Source: Phycisphaerales bacterium
GTDB taxonomy: Bacteria; Planctomycetota; Phycisphaerae; UBA1845
Length of the DNA stretch: 64,000 nucleotides
NCBI GenBank assembly: GCA_020852275.1
Contig: JADZBE010000033.1
Coordinates: forward strand, 124,001-188,000
Direction of reading: 5' to 3'
The notes beneath the pieces were generated by a model. It worked only from the letters and a program-made list of their open reading frames with translations. It had not been told where the DNA came from and ran no database searches. Position numbers and translations under genes: made by a program. Shown here one piece after another: positions 1-8,928 of this stretch. How positions within the stretch are numbered: the first letter of the stretch is position 1; each line of letters opens with the position of its first letter.

Positions 1-552
1 GTAATTAAGGGCCAATCGACTGAAGACGAAGTCGAACGACTCATCGGCGAAGGGCAGCGACGCGCCGGTGCTGCACGCCAGCCGCGGCGCGGCGATGCCC
101 TCGCGCCGCGCGAAGACTCGGGACAGCGCCAAGAACGAGGGCATCAGATCCGCGCCGGTGGTGGACGCCGCCCCATGCCGCGCGAAGGTCAACAGCGCGC
201 ACCCCACGCCGCAGCCGACGTCGAGAATCTGCTTGCCGGCCACCATGTCCCGCGTCACGCCACGAGGCAGATCCAGCGGGTGATCGAGCCAGTTGACGTA
301 CTGCTTGACGCCGTCGCAGATCTGCTTGCCCAAAGGCGTCAGTTGCACCGGGAAGCTGCCGTTGGATTGGAGCACACCCCACGAACGCACCCGCTCCAGC
401 CCGCCGGTGCGCTCGTTCAACTCGGCGATGTCGCGCTCCGCCTGGCGGCGCTTTTCCGGCGCGGCGTTGGCGGCGAAGTTCAGCGAGCGAAGGAGCTTCA
501 AGTCGTCCGGCGCGGACGCGAGCAGTGCCCGTTCGATGTCTGCCAGGTCCAT
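1..552 (-). CDS. class I SAM-dependent methyltransferase (3' end outside window)
   Basis: The minus-strand frame stays open from an ATG at 552 to the window edge, giving 184 codons with no stop, so the C-terminus is missing. Residues 109-117 read ILDVGCGVG, the SAM-binding motif I of Rossmann methyltransferases. A later acidic stretch, ending SLPFADESFDFVFSR, matches the post-motif region that shapes the SAM pocket. About 100 residues precede motif I and may form a substrate or winged-helix-like region. It lies 93 bp downstream of the O-antigen-ligase-like gene on the same strand, so it probably belongs to the same polysaccharide operon and may methylate a sugar, lipid or peptide. The substrate cannot be told. 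The frame also stays open upstream of 552, with a GTG in reach, so the start is not certain. Confidence 0.8.
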   Translation of the reverse strand, partial: MDLADIERALLASAPDDLKLLRSLNFAANAAPEKRRQAERDIAELNERTGGLERVRSWGVLQSNGSFPVQLTPLGKQICDGVKQYVNWLDHPLDLPRGVTRDMVAGKQILDVGCGVGCALLTFARHGAASTTGADLMPSFLALSRVFARREGIAAPRLACSTGASLPFADESFDFVFSRLALNY

Positions 553-645
553 GCCGCCGGACGGCGCAAGCTGATGGATGGATGGATCCGTAGTGTGCAC
601 GCGAGAAACCCCGAAAAAGCGCTGCTGATCTCCCCGAAACGCATG

Positions 646-2052
646 TTACGGCGCGACGGCGGACGGAACAAACCGAGCGGGGTATGCGGACGCGGCGGGC
701 TGCATCCGCGGCGCGGGAGCGCCAACCCTGCGGTGCGCGTACTCCGACGCCACGCGCAGCGCCAGCCCGCCCATGGCGAACATCCCGAACATCGAGCGCG
801 TGGGGAAGAAGCTGCACCCGGAGACGCCGGTCACCAGACGCGAGGCGAGCAGGGCGAGCGCCAATCCGCCAACGGCTGTGGACAGCGGCGACCAGCGGAT
901 GCGGAACAGCCGCACGACCGTCATGAAGAACGCGGCGTAGAAGCCGAGCATCATCAGCGTCCCCACGATGCCTCCGTCGGCGAGCATTTCCAGAAACGCG
1001 TTGTGCGGGTGGCTGGGGCAGATGCCGATGGCGGCCTCGATCTTGGCGCGCGCGGGCGTGCGCAGAATGGCCACGCGCCCTTCGCCGACGAGCAGCGAGG
1101 ATTGGATTACCTCGACCATAGGCGCCCAGATTTCCGGTCTCCCGGCGGTGATCGTGTCGATGTCGTACTCGGTGCGGTCGATCGGAGAGCCGGCCGTCTC
1201 GACGCCCATGAGCATCCGGTCCGACACCGACGGGAGGAAGACCATGACAGCGATCGCCCCGGCGGGCAGCAGGAGCAGCAGCTTCCGCCAGCGCACCAGC
1301 CCGAAGAGCAGCCCCGTCGCCGCCATCGCCAGGTAGCCCGCGCGCGACTGGACCACCATGACCGCCAGCGCGGGAATGCCCGCGGCGACCACGGTCAGGA
1401 AGCGCATGAGCTTTCGCTTCCACAACCCGGCCATCGCCAACATGCCCCAGAAGGTTCCGGCCAGCACCCAACCGAGCTGGTTGGCGTGCAGCCCGACCTC
1501 TTTGCCAAGCCGCTGGCGGCCGCGCATGAAATCGGAACTCAGTCCGGTGGACAGGCGGTACTTGAGCACGAAGCCAGCCGTGATGAGGGCGCTGAGCACA
1601 ATGCACCCCAGCACGGCCGCCTGCCGCCGGGGCGTGTTGGCGCCTTCATAGACGAGGTAGGCGAGGAAGAGGATTTTCAGCGGGTTGAGGTAGTAGTCGA
1701 GGATGAGCACCTTCACGTTGAGTCCGGTCGCGGGCGGGGCGGTCATGTTGACGGCGCTCATGGCGCAAACGAACGTCAAAGCCGCAAGGAAGGCGCCGAT
1801 CGCCAGCTTCGACGTCCGCGACATCGGCGGCGCCGGCGATTCATAGGGACGCTGCATCATCCACGTCAGCACCGTGCAGATGAAGAGCATGTTCCACGGG
1901 TTCGCGCCGTTGACGCCGAGAATCTCGTTGGGGTAATCGGGATGCTCCAGCAGCAGGCTCATCGCCAGCAGGCCGCAGGCGCCGACGAACCAGGTCCGCA
2001 TCGACCAGGCGATCAGGACGAACGTGAGGATGTAGAGAGCATAGACGCGCAT
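646..2052 (-). CDS. O-antigen ligase / Wzy-like polymerase membrane protein
   Basis: This 468-residue protein is almost entirely hydrophobic, with roughly ten to twelve membrane segments. A large extracytoplasmic loop ends in HPHNAFLEMLADGG at about residues 348-361. That His-rich H-x-H-N motif next to a membrane helix is typical of the Wzy_C (O-antigen ligase/polymerase) family, which joins or polymerises lipid-linked glycans outside the cytoplasmic membrane. The start overlaps the end of the CapK-like gene by about 40 bp, which indicates co-transcription and probably translational coupling. Polymerase versus ligase cannot be decided from sequence alone. The last 30 residues are Ala/Pro-rich and probably disordered. 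Confidence 0.85.
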   Translation of the reverse strand: MRVYALYILTFVLIAWSMRTWFVGACGLLAMSLLLEHPDYPNEILGVNGANPWNMLFICTVLTWMMQRPYESPAPPMSRTSKLAIGAFLAALTFVCAMSAVNMTAPPATGLNVKVLILDYYLNPLKILFLAYLVYEGANTPRRQAAVLGCIVLSALITAGFVLKYRLSTGLSSDFMRGRQRLGKEVGLHANQLGWVLAGTFWGMLAMAGLWKRKLMRFLTVVAAGIPALAVMVVQSRAGYLAMAATGLLFGLVRWRKLLLLLPAGAIAVMVFLPSVSDRMLMGVETAGSPIDRTEYDIDTITAGRPEIWAPMVEVIQSSLLVGEGRVAILRTPARAKIEAAIGICPSHPHNAFLEMLADGGIVGTLMMLGFYAAFFMTVVRLFRIRWSPLSTAVGGLALALLASRLVTGVSGCSFFPTRSMFGMFAMGGLALRVASEYAHRRVGAPAPRMQPAASAYPARFVPSAVAP

Positions 2053-3461
2053 GAATCGTCGTCGAGTTCCTGGAGTACGTAGGTTGCCTTGCCCCGGCCC
2101 GTAAGCGGAATATCCTCACACAGCACCGCGTCAAACGTCAAACGCCCTTCGAGCTTGACCGCGAGATGGCGGCGGATGCGGGTCAGATCCGCTTCGCCGA
2201 AGCCCGGCGCGGGCACGATGCGCAACACCGCGTGCCCCGCGCGGCGCTGATGAAACTGAAACCGCCGCACCCGGTCGAACGTGTCGTCGTGCATGTTCAC
2301 CGCGGTCCACGAGATCCGCGCGCCGTCCGCGGCGACCAGCATTTCCTGCGTGCGATGCCCGGCGATGCCGCGCAGAAGCAGATGCTCCCGGCCGCAGGCG
2401 TTGCAGCGATCGCCGACGTAGGTGGCGCGGTCCCCCGTGCGATATCGAATGAACGGCACGACCGTGTTAATGAACCCGGTGCCGACGATCTCGCCCTCCC
2501 GCCCCGGCGTGGTTATCGGGCGGCCTTCGTCGTCGAGCAGTTCGCAGCAGCCGTACAGAGGATCGACGTGCGCGTCGTTCGACTGCTCGCACTCGGCGGC
2601 CAGCACGAGCTTCTCCGTATGTCCGTAGCAGGAGAAATAGCGGCAGCCGAACGCCTCTTCCGCGCGGCTGCGCTGCTCGGGATAGACGATCTCCGACTCA
2701 GCGAGGATGCCGCGGATGTTGGGCGGCGGCGACGTTTGCGTGCGGCGCACGAAGCGCGCCAGCGCGTCCGCGGACGAGGGGTAAACGTGCAGGAAGCAAG
2801 GCCCGATCGTGCGTACGTGATCGAGGTAGCGGCGCATGTTGTCGTCGGTCATGTGGAAATTGCCGTAGAAATGCTGGCGCAGCACGGGGTCGAAGTGGTG
2901 GCGCAGTCCGCGGCGATCCTCCTCGACCACGCGCCCGCGGAACACGGCGAGCGTGTCGCCGGGCGCGAAGCCGACGCGCGCCCACGCGGCCGTGAGGTGC
3001 GCATACTCGATCGCGGAGCGGTCGGCGTTGATGTAGAAGCTCAGCGGCGTGCCGCTCGTGCCTCCGGTGGTGACGTAGTCCGCGCCGGAGGCGCTGGGCG
3101 GCTGGGTCATCATTTCGTCAAGATGGTCGAGGAGCGTCTGCTTGTCGATCGTCGGCAGCGCCTGAATATCCTCCGGCGAGCGCACATCGCGCGGATCAAG
3201 CCCGGCGTCGCGCAACGATTCCCGGTAGAACGCTGAGCGGTCCTGCGCCCGACTCAGAATGCGGCGAAGCTGCTCGACCTGCCAGGCGCGGATGCGCTCC
3301 GCGGGCCAGCGCTGCGCGTCGAGCACAAAGCGGTAGCGCCGCCGGAAACGCGCGCCGAGGATCAGCGGCAGCGGAACGGCGCGCAGCGCACGGCCCGCCA
3401 CGGTCTTCAGCCACGCCGGCGAACGCTCCCAGAGATTCTTAGCCGACCACGCGCGTTTCAT
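2013..3461 (-). CDS. CapK/PaaK-like phenylacetate-CoA ligase family adenylate-forming protein
   Basis: The protein has 482 residues. The AMP-binding P-loop TTGGTSGTP is at residues 131-139. Further along come YFSCYGHTEK, the aromatic-acid ligase A5 region, and GDRATYVGDRCNACGRE followed by IAGHRTQE, the CapK-type C-terminal hinge with a CxxC pair. In capsule and exopolysaccharide loci, relatives of phenylacetate-CoA ligase are called CapK; their substrate is usually unknown. The start at 3461 is chosen because it gives a 23-bp overlap with the DUF362 gene and the family-typical N-terminus; an open frame extends further upstream but has no family resemblance. It ends inside the O-antigen-ligase-like gene. 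Inference: it activates an acyl or aromatic group used to decorate the glycan. Confidence 0.85.
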   Translation of the reverse strand: MKRAWSAKNLWERSPAWLKTVAGRALRAVPLPLILGARFRRRYRFVLDAQRWPAERIRAWQVEQLRRILSRAQDRSAFYRESLRDAGLDPRDVRSPEDIQALPTIDKQTLLDHLDEMMTQPPSASGADYVTTGGTSGTPLSFYINADRSAIEYAHLTAAWARVGFAPGDTLAVFRGRVVEEDRRGLRHHFDPVLRQHFYGNFHMTDDNMRRYLDHVRTIGPCFLHVYPSSADALARFVRRTQTSPPPNIRGILAESEIVYPEQRSRAEEAFGCRYFSCYGHTEKLVLAAECEQSNDAHVDPLYGCCELLDDEGRPITTPGREGEIVGTGFINTVVPFIRYRTGDRATYVGDRCNACGREHLLLRGIAGHRTQEMLVAADGARISWTAVNMHDDTFDRVRRFQFHQRRAGHAVLRIVPAPGFGEADLTRIRRHLAVKLEGRLTFDAVLCEDIPLTGRGKATYVLQELDDDSCASMLSTSSRSS

Positions 3462-4980
3462 GCCGATTCTGTTCCACCTCCACGTGGCCGACCCAACCGA
3501 AATGCGGCTTGAACGCCAGCATCCGGCCCGGCAGCGCGCCGATTGCCCCCGCGCACCGCGGCTCATTCGATGCAAGCGTGATCCGGTCGTACGGCACGTT
3601 GACCAGCGGCAGCGCATGCGCGGCAAAGCAGTTTCGCAGGACCGGGAGTCTTGCGAAATCCAGACCCATCAGCCGGGCGCAGGCGCAATCCACGGTAACC
3701 GGGTTGCAGCCTGCCGCGATGATGCCCGCGGGCTTGGGCGTCGGGTCCATCGGCCCGTTGCCCTCGCCGCCGATGATGCCGTCCACCACGGAGAAGAGCT
3801 TCCGCACGGGAGCCTCGTGCAAGCGCCCCTCCGCATCCGCGTAGTAAAGGATGCGATTGAGGTCGATCACCATGCGCCACGTCGTGTCGTTGCCGTACCA
3901 GTTGCCCGAGCGGACGCGATCGACGCTGGTGTCGCCGAAGAGTCGCTTGCCGACCGCCTTGATCGGGCCGGCGACGAGCGGGCGCAGCGGTCCGAGGAAC
4001 GGAAAGACCCCTTTGAACTTCGCCACGGTGGAGCGTTCGAGGCGGTTCTTCACGCCGTCGTCGTTGAACTGATCGCCGCCCTGCGACGGCGTGCCTTCGC
4101 GATGGTGCGGCAGCCAGTTCTTGTTGCCGTTGATGCCGACGAGGTTCTTCATGTTGACCGTCAGGCCCGTCTTCTTGTGCGTCTTGAGCTTGGGGAGGCT
4201 GATGACGCAGTCGGCGAGGAGGACCGTCCTGGAAATCAGGTACTCGTGAACGTCGCCTTGCTGATGGCTGTGCAACTCTCGCGTGTCGTACTCCGAGCCG
4301 TACAGCAGGTGGCACAGGTCGTTGATCAGCGCGAACATGGAGCGCTCGCCGAGATTGACGCGTGCGTAGCCCGCGGGGTCTCCGGGGAGCGGGCGATGAC
4401 CGACGATCACGCCGTCCACCTTGATTGCAGCCTCCGGGCGCAGGTCGATGACCTCGAGGTTGAAGCCGGCGCTTTCCTGGAAGAAATCCCGAATGGCCCG
4501 CGTTTGCACGATGGCGCAGACGGCGTCAAAGTCCGCGTCGTTGTGCGAGGCGTCGGCGATGACGATGCGACCCTTGCCTTGCAGTGCGATGTACACGTAG
4601 TCCAGCACCGCTCGAATGACGGCGCCGTGGGTGACGAGGCAGTCGTCATGCCCCGGTCTTGTGTCGCGGAACTCGCGGACCAAGTTGGGTTTGAGCACGA
4701 CCGTGTCGCCGGGCTGAACACACAAGGCGAGCGGGTTCCATGCGGGCGTGTCGAATCGCGCCGCGTCCAGACCGAGCAGCAAGAGGCTTTCGCGCACGGC
4801 GTCGTACACGTCGGGGCAGGCGGAGGCGGGCGGTCCCAGGCTTGTCGAAGCGGTTTGGCCGGCGCCGCGGTGGGGATACTCCGGATAGGCGCGTGTCGGT
4901 GAATACGGCGGCGGCGCGTCGTAGGTCATGGGTCCGCGCGCAACAGCCACCGTGCCTGCGGCCTGGCTCAGCGGCAGCAT
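3439..4980 (-). CDS. DUF362 domain-containing protein
   Basis: With the ATG at 4980 the product is about 513 residues. The DUF362 core is recognisable: VAVARG near the N-terminus, GDTVVLKPNLV, then LPKLKTHKKTGLTVNMKN followed by a conserved NLVGINGNK region, and near the end a DGIIGGEGNGPM stretch. DUF362 proteins have no agreed reaction; some relatives carry Fe-S clusters, but no ferredoxin-type CxxCxxC motif is seen here. The frame is open up to 5211, so a longer N-terminus is possible; 4980 was chosen because family similarity begins just after it. It overlaps the CapK-like gene and lies inside the glycan cluster, so a role in that pathway is inferred from neighbourhood only. Confidence 0.8.
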   Translation of the reverse strand: MLPLSQAAGTVAVARGPMTYDAPPPYSPTRAYPEYPHRGAGQTASTSLGPPASACPDVYDAVRESLLLLGLDAARFDTPAWNPLALCVQPGDTVVLKPNLVREFRDTRPGHDDCLVTHGAVIRAVLDYVYIALQGKGRIVIADASHNDADFDAVCAIVQTRAIRDFFQESAGFNLEVIDLRPEAAIKVDGVIVGHRPLPGDPAGYARVNLGERSMFALINDLCHLLYGSEYDTRELHSHQQGDVHEYLISRTVLLADCVISLPKLKTHKKTGLTVNMKNLVGINGNKNWLPHHREGTPSQGGDQFNDDGVKNRLERSTVAKFKGVFPFLGPLRPLVAGPIKAVGKRLFGDTSVDRVRSGNWYGNDTTWRMVIDLNRILYYADAEGRLHEAPVRKLFSVVDGIIGGEGNGPMDPTPKPAGIIAAGCNPVTVDCACARLMGLDFARLPVLRNCFAAHALPLVNVPYDRITLASNEPRCAGAIGALPGRMLAFKPHFGWVGHVEVEQNRHETRVVG

Positions 4981-5281
4981 GCGCGGATCCGCGGCCTGCC
5001 ACGGCGCGGAGGGCGGCGGGACTGCGGATCCAGTGAAGATGGTCGAAGGGTTTTCCACGATTTCGTAAAAACGCTCCAGAAAATGCAGAGTCGGCCGTGC
5101 CGTGTCAGTTAACCGTGAGCGCGCCGCTCGTCGCGCCCCGTTCAGAGCCGCAACCGTAAGAAAGTGAAACTCCGTGCCAGTCTGCGGCTCCCTTGTTGCC
5201 GAGCGTCGCATGGCCGCTCACTTGCGTGAGAGGTACTGATTTCGGCACTCGGTCTGCGGCATTCGCTATTCCACACCGCGA
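4981..5281. other. intergenic stretch between DUF362 and methyltransferase genes
   Basis: About 300 bases. The DUF362 frame continues open into the left part (to 5211), so some of this may be coding. At 5144-5163 there is a degenerate copy of a GAGCCGCGACCGTGAGGGAG-type repeat seen elsewhere in the window. No promoter or terminator could be assigned with confidence. Confidence 0.4.
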
Positions 5282-6184
5282 TCATGCCGGCTTGCGGAAT
5301 TCCGCGAGAATAAAATGCCTCCCGCCTTGAAACAGTTTGCGCCGCAGGATCGCCCGTTCCACCAGCGCCCAGCAGCGGTACGCCAGCGGCGAGAACATGA
5401 AATACTCCGGGTGATTCGACAGGTAGTCCAGCCGCACCGCGTCGAACCCCGTCTCGCGCGCGATGCGTGCCAGAGCCTTGACACTGTTCGCGCGGTAGAA
5501 CACGGGGAACGTGTCCTCCGGCTTCGAGTCCGTGGCCGCGGCGTTGATCCGCTGACGCAGGCGGTGCGGCAGGAGGCGCGCGGCCACGATCGGGAGAAAC
5601 GACTGGTTCACCGTCAGCACAAACAGCCGCCCGCCCGGCTTGAGCAGGCGAAGAAATTCGCGGAAGACGACGACGGGATTCTCGAAATGCTCGACGGTGT
5701 TCATCGTGGAGACCACGTCGGCGCACGCGTCGGCGAGCGGCGGGTGATGCGCATCGGCCCGCGCGAGGAAGAGCTTGGGATCTTCGAGCTGGCGCGCAAT
5801 CTCGAAGTCCATGCCGATCGCCCGCCCCGCGCTGTCCGCCACGTTGCGCAGCCAGCGGGCCTCCCGTCCGCAGCCGGAATCAACCAAAACGCCGTCCGCT
5901 GGAAGCGAGCGCAGCACCGCCGCGGTGTACACCTGGTACGGGCGGACTTCCTTGGGATACCACCGGTCGCGCAGCGCTCGACACCGATCGGCGGCGCTGA
6001 GAAGTCCGCTTTTCCGCTCACGATCGGAGGATGAGCGCTCGTCAAGTGCATGCTCGGACGGCGCCCGCCCGGACGACAAGCACTCGGACATCGCGCGCTC
6101 GGAGGACGATCGCTCGGACCGCGCGCACTGCGGCAGAGGCTGTGTCGCAGCGGCAGGTGAACTTTTGCCCGTCCTGGTGCTCAT
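5282..6184 (-). CDS. class I SAM-dependent methyltransferase with seven N-terminal pentapeptide repeats
   Basis: The protein has 300 residues from the ATG at 6184; a GTG two codons upstream is the alternative start. SAM motif I VLVDSGCGRE lies near residue 100, and the block VVSTMNTVEHFENP resembles the motif II/III region of Methyltransf_11/25 enzymes. It is followed by LLKPGGRLFVLTVN, the usual post-III strand. Before the catalytic domain, residues 23-57 are seven back-to-back five-residue units of the form S-E-R-x-x, encoded by exactly seven 15-bp units. This leader is probably disordered and is not part of the enzyme fold. The gene lies between the GT4 and DUF362 genes on the same strand and is probably part of the polysaccharide operon. 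The methyl acceptor is unknown. Confidence 0.85.
   Translation of the reverse strand: MSTRTGKSSPAAATQPLPQCARSERSSSERAMSECLSSGRAPSEHALDERSSSDRERKSGLLSAADRCRALRDRWYPKEVRPYQVYTAAVLRSLPADGVLVDSGCGREARWLRNVADSAGRAIGMDFEIARQLEDPKLFLARADAHHPPLADACADVVSTMNTVEHFENPVVVFREFLRLLKPGGRLFVLTVNQSFLPIVAARLLPHRLRQRINAAATDSKPEDTFPVFYRANSVKALARIARETGFDAVRLDYLSNHPEYFMFSPLAYRCWALVERAILRRKLFQGGRHFILAEFRKPA
6014..6118 (-). repeat. seven tandem 15-bp units coding S-E-R-x-x pentapeptides
   Basis: On the minus strand the units translate as SERSS, SERAM, SECLS, SGRAP, SEHAL, DERSS, SDRER. Six of the seven begin with TCC and most continue GAG CGC or a close variant. 105 bases equal exactly seven units, all inside the methyltransferase reading frame. 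Confidence 0.85.
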
Positions 6185-6222
6185 GTGCACACGGTTTCGC
6201 CAGCCGCGGGTTCGGTGGAATA

Positions 6223-6248
6223 CCCTCGCTCCCTTACGGTCGCGGCTC
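6223..6248. repeat. dispersed repeat, CTCGCTCCCTTACGGTCGCG type
   Basis: It lies in the 81-bp gap between the GT4 and methyltransferase genes. It is the reverse complement of copies at 21197-21218 and 62429-62454, differing by one or two bases. A shared 20-odd-base word in three unrelated gaps points to a dispersed intergenic repeat family. Confidence 0.6.
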
Positions 6249-6265
6249 AGTTATGCAACAGCGTT

Positions 6266-7612
6266 TCAGCTATCGACCGCGCTGCACGGCGAGTCCGTCG
6301 TCCGCCACAGCGCCTCCCAGCGTTGCGTCGAAGGCGCCGGCGCGACGCGCTGCGCCGATGCCTGCGCCGCGGCCGACATCGCCTTAAGCCGCGCCTCATC
6401 GGAGAGGAGCGCCACGAATCGCTCCGCGAAGACCTCCGCGCGCCGCCGCGGGACCAGATGCCCGCTGACGCCTTCCTCAATCATATCGCCCAAGTCGCCC
6501 ACGTCCGAGACCACCGGCGCCAGCCCGCACGACATCGCCTCCATCATCGCCAGCGACAGCCCCTCGGAATCCGACGTCAGCGCAAACACTTTCGCCCTTC
6601 GATACCACGCCTCCACGTCGGACTGCTGACCGGTGAATCGAACCTGCCCGTCGAGGCCCAGCTCACTTGCCTGCCGCTCCAGCGCTGCGCGAAGCGGACC
6701 ATCCCCCACGATGAGCGCGCTGATCTTCGGCAGCGACTTCGCCGCCAGCGCGAGAGCCTCCAGCAGCACGTCGATCCGCTTGATCTCCACGAGCCGTCCG
6801 ACGAGGATGATATCGGCCTGCCGCGCCTCGTTCCCCGGCCGGAATCGCCCCGCGTCGATCGCGCCGGGAATGACGTGGAAGTCGTTGGTCAGCCCACGGC
6901 TGCGGTAATACTGGACGGCTTTCGTCCCCATCGTAACGACGCGGTCCATGCGGCCGATCGCCTGCACCAGCCTCCGCTCGACGACCGAATCCGGCGTCTC
7001 CATCCTCGTGAACAAGGCGTTTTCAGACCACAGCCCGCCGTCGAGAATCTCCATCGGCCCGCCCACCGCGACGTAGAACGACCGCCTGCCCAGCAGCCGC
7101 GCCATCCAGCCGGCGGCCAGTCCGTTGAGCAGCAGGTGGAACCCGCCGACAAGATCCGGTCGCAGGCGGATCGCCATGCACGTGAACACGATCAGCCGCG
7201 CGAAGGCCTGCCCGCAGAGCCGCTGCAGCCAGCGCGGCGGATAGACGACGTGGATGCCGGGAATGTCCCGCACGGGAAACGCGGCCACCGCCCAGACGCC
7301 TTCGCACTCAGCGCTCGCCGCCATCGGCTTGAGGAACGAGGTGACCCAGGTGTCGGAGTGAAACTTGCCCGTGGCGAGGATGCGCAGGCGCGCCCGGCGT
7401 CGGCGGCGAGGGACGAGCTTGCCGAGGACGTCGAGGGACAGAAGGTAGAGCGCCATGACCGTTCGCAGCACGTGGTGCAGCAGCCACCGGCGGAGGCGCC
7501 GCGCGATCGACGTGGACGGCGATGCCCCTTGCCCCACGCGCGGCTCCGTGGTCACGCGCGGCACGGTCCCCACGGCCGGGGCGGAGATGACAGGTTGCTG
7601 AGGAAGGCTCAT
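6266..7612 (-). CDS. glycosyltransferase family 4 (GT-B fold)
   Basis: The product has 448 residues. The C-terminal GT-B domain has ADIILVGRLVEIKRID (start of Glycos_transf_1), then ALIVGDGPLRAALE, and TSDSEGLSLAMMEAMSCG at about residues 346-363, the E-x7-E nucleotide-sugar signature of GT4 enzymes. The N-terminal half carries two moderately hydrophobic stretches near residues 45-60 that may attach it to the membrane. The start at 7612 is chosen because its ATG overlaps the TGA of the upstream deacetylase-like gene in an ATGA arrangement, a clear sign of translational coupling. It probably adds a sugar to the lipid-linked glycan made by this cluster; donor and acceptor are unknown. Confidence 0.92.
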   Translation of the reverse strand: MSLPQQPVISAPAVGTVPRVTTEPRVGQGASPSTSIARRLRRWLLHHVLRTVMALYLLSLDVLGKLVPRRRRRARLRILATGKFHSDTWVTSFLKPMAASAECEGVWAVAAFPVRDIPGIHVVYPPRWLQRLCGQAFARLIVFTCMAIRLRPDLVGGFHLLLNGLAAGWMARLLGRRSFYVAVGGPMEILDGGLWSENALFTRMETPDSVVERRLVQAIGRMDRVVTMGTKAVQYYRSRGLTNDFHVIPGAIDAGRFRPGNEARQADIILVGRLVEIKRIDVLLEALALAAKSLPKISALIVGDGPLRAALERQASELGLDGQVRFTGQQSDVEAWYRRAKVFALTSDSEGLSLAMMEAMSCGLAPVVSDVGDLGDMIEEGVSGHLVPRRRAEVFAERFVALLSDEARLKAMSAAAQASAQRVAPAPSTQRWEALWRTTDSPCSAVDS

Positions 7613-8928
7613 CGCCGCGGGAACTCCAGCCTTTGCCACGGAATCGACACGCTCACGCGCCCGGTCTCGTCCGGCGGATGAAGCCGCGCCTGCGGCACAT
7701 CATTCCCGTTCACCCGGCAGAGGAGCGCCTTCTCGCTGCGAAGCTCGCCGGCCTGCGCGGTGGACGCATCCAGGTAAACCGTAAGCCCCTGCCAGTCCGC
7801 CGGCGCGAGACGCGGACCCCTCCCGTTGGTCTGGGTCAGGTCGATCCGCAGGCCGTTCGCCAGCCGCACGGCTTCCGCATGAACGTGCTCCCGCGCCTGC
7901 CGATAGCCGAGCAGCCTTCGCGTGGTGGTCACAAGAATTTGCTGCCGCCGGGCATGCTCGGCGAGCCGCTCGAACGCGCGGCGCGTCGGCTGTGCAAACG
8001 GCGCCTCACGATCCTGGATCTTCCCAAGGTGCGTGTAGAGGATGCAGATGCCCGCCCGCTCCACTAGCCGGTCCAGGAACCGCGCCGTCAATACCTCCGC
8101 CATTCCTGAAGACGTGTCGCCGCGGGAAACGCCACCCCAGTGCGGATTGCACCGGATGAACTCCCAAACGGAAGTTCCATCGCGCAGCGTGCCGGGTCGC
8201 GCCAATTCGTTGCCGCCGTGCATGGCGTATTTGACATCTCCGCTGCGTGCGCGACGGGCTTTCATGGATTCCTTCATCAGCGTGCGGGCGGATGCAAAGG
8301 GATGGCGCGGATCGCCGACGCCGCCCAGGCTCGGCCGCTGGTCCTGTCCGATGACGCTGGTGACGCGGCCGCGCCAGACGTATTGCACGCCGTGGCGGCT
8401 CGTCAGGTCGGCGTGATAGGCGGGCGACCCCGGAACATCGCCGCTGCCGCGCATGATGTCCGCGCCGAAGTTGCTGGGCGCCACCGCGTGGTCCACCCAC
8501 ACCTCGATGCGCAGCCCGTGCCGCTCCAACTCCGACAGCGCCCGCTCCGCATGATTTCGCGTCGTGGCCAGATCGCCGAAGGAGTGCAGGCAGTCGATGT
8601 GCCCGCTGCGGATCAGGTCCTGCGCCATCGCACGCCCCGCGTCGTCGGTGTTCCAGTAGGCGAACTGCCCGGGGGGCATGTCGAAGTAGATCGTGTTGCC
8701 CACCTCCAGCCCGACGCCGCGCCCCCATCCGAGATCGTCGGTCGTATTCAGGTAGCGCATGATCTGCGCGTACACGGCGGCATCCGGCGTTTCGTCGAGA
8801 TCCGAGCAGATCGCCAGCATGGCATGGTATGGGTAAGGAAATCGGCGCAGGGCGCAGGGCACGGGCTTTCCGGTTGCGGAAGGCCTGACCGTTTCCTCCA
8901 CGCTGGATGTGACCAATCCGGCTGTCAT
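7609..8928 (-). CDS. polysaccharide deacetylase-like protein
   Basis: The product has about 439 residues from the ATG at 8928, with a GGGAGG-like site upstream; the open frame reaches 8991. Near the N-terminus, LAICSDLDETPD resembles the first metal-binding strand (T/S-x-D-D/L-D) of the NodB-like carbohydrate esterase 4 fold. Later stretches such as HIDCLHSFGDLA, WVDHAVAPSNFG and ILYTHLGK could supply His/Asp ligands. Similarity is partial, so a catalytic role is inferred rather than shown. It is the first gene of the polysaccharide cluster and is coupled by a 4-bp overlap to the GT4 gene. Confidence 0.7.
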   Translation of the reverse strand: MTAGLVTSSVEETVRPSATGKPVPCALRRFPYPYHAMLAICSDLDETPDAAVYAQIMRYLNTTDDLGWGRGVGLEVGNTIYFDMPPGQFAYWNTDDAGRAMAQDLIRSGHIDCLHSFGDLATTRNHAERALSELERHGLRIEVWVDHAVAPSNFGADIMRGSGDVPGSPAYHADLTSRHGVQYVWRGRVTSVIGQDQRPSLGGVGDPRHPFASARTLMKESMKARRARSGDVKYAMHGGNELARPGTLRDGTSVWEFIRCNPHWGGVSRGDTSSGMAEVLTARFLDRLVERAGICILYTHLGKIQDREAPFAQPTRRAFERLAEHARRQQILVTTTRRLLGYRQAREHVHAEAVRLANGLRIDLTQTNGRGPRLAPADWQGLTVYLDASTAQAGELRSEKALLCRVNGNDVPQARLHPPDETGRVSVSIPWQRLEFPRR

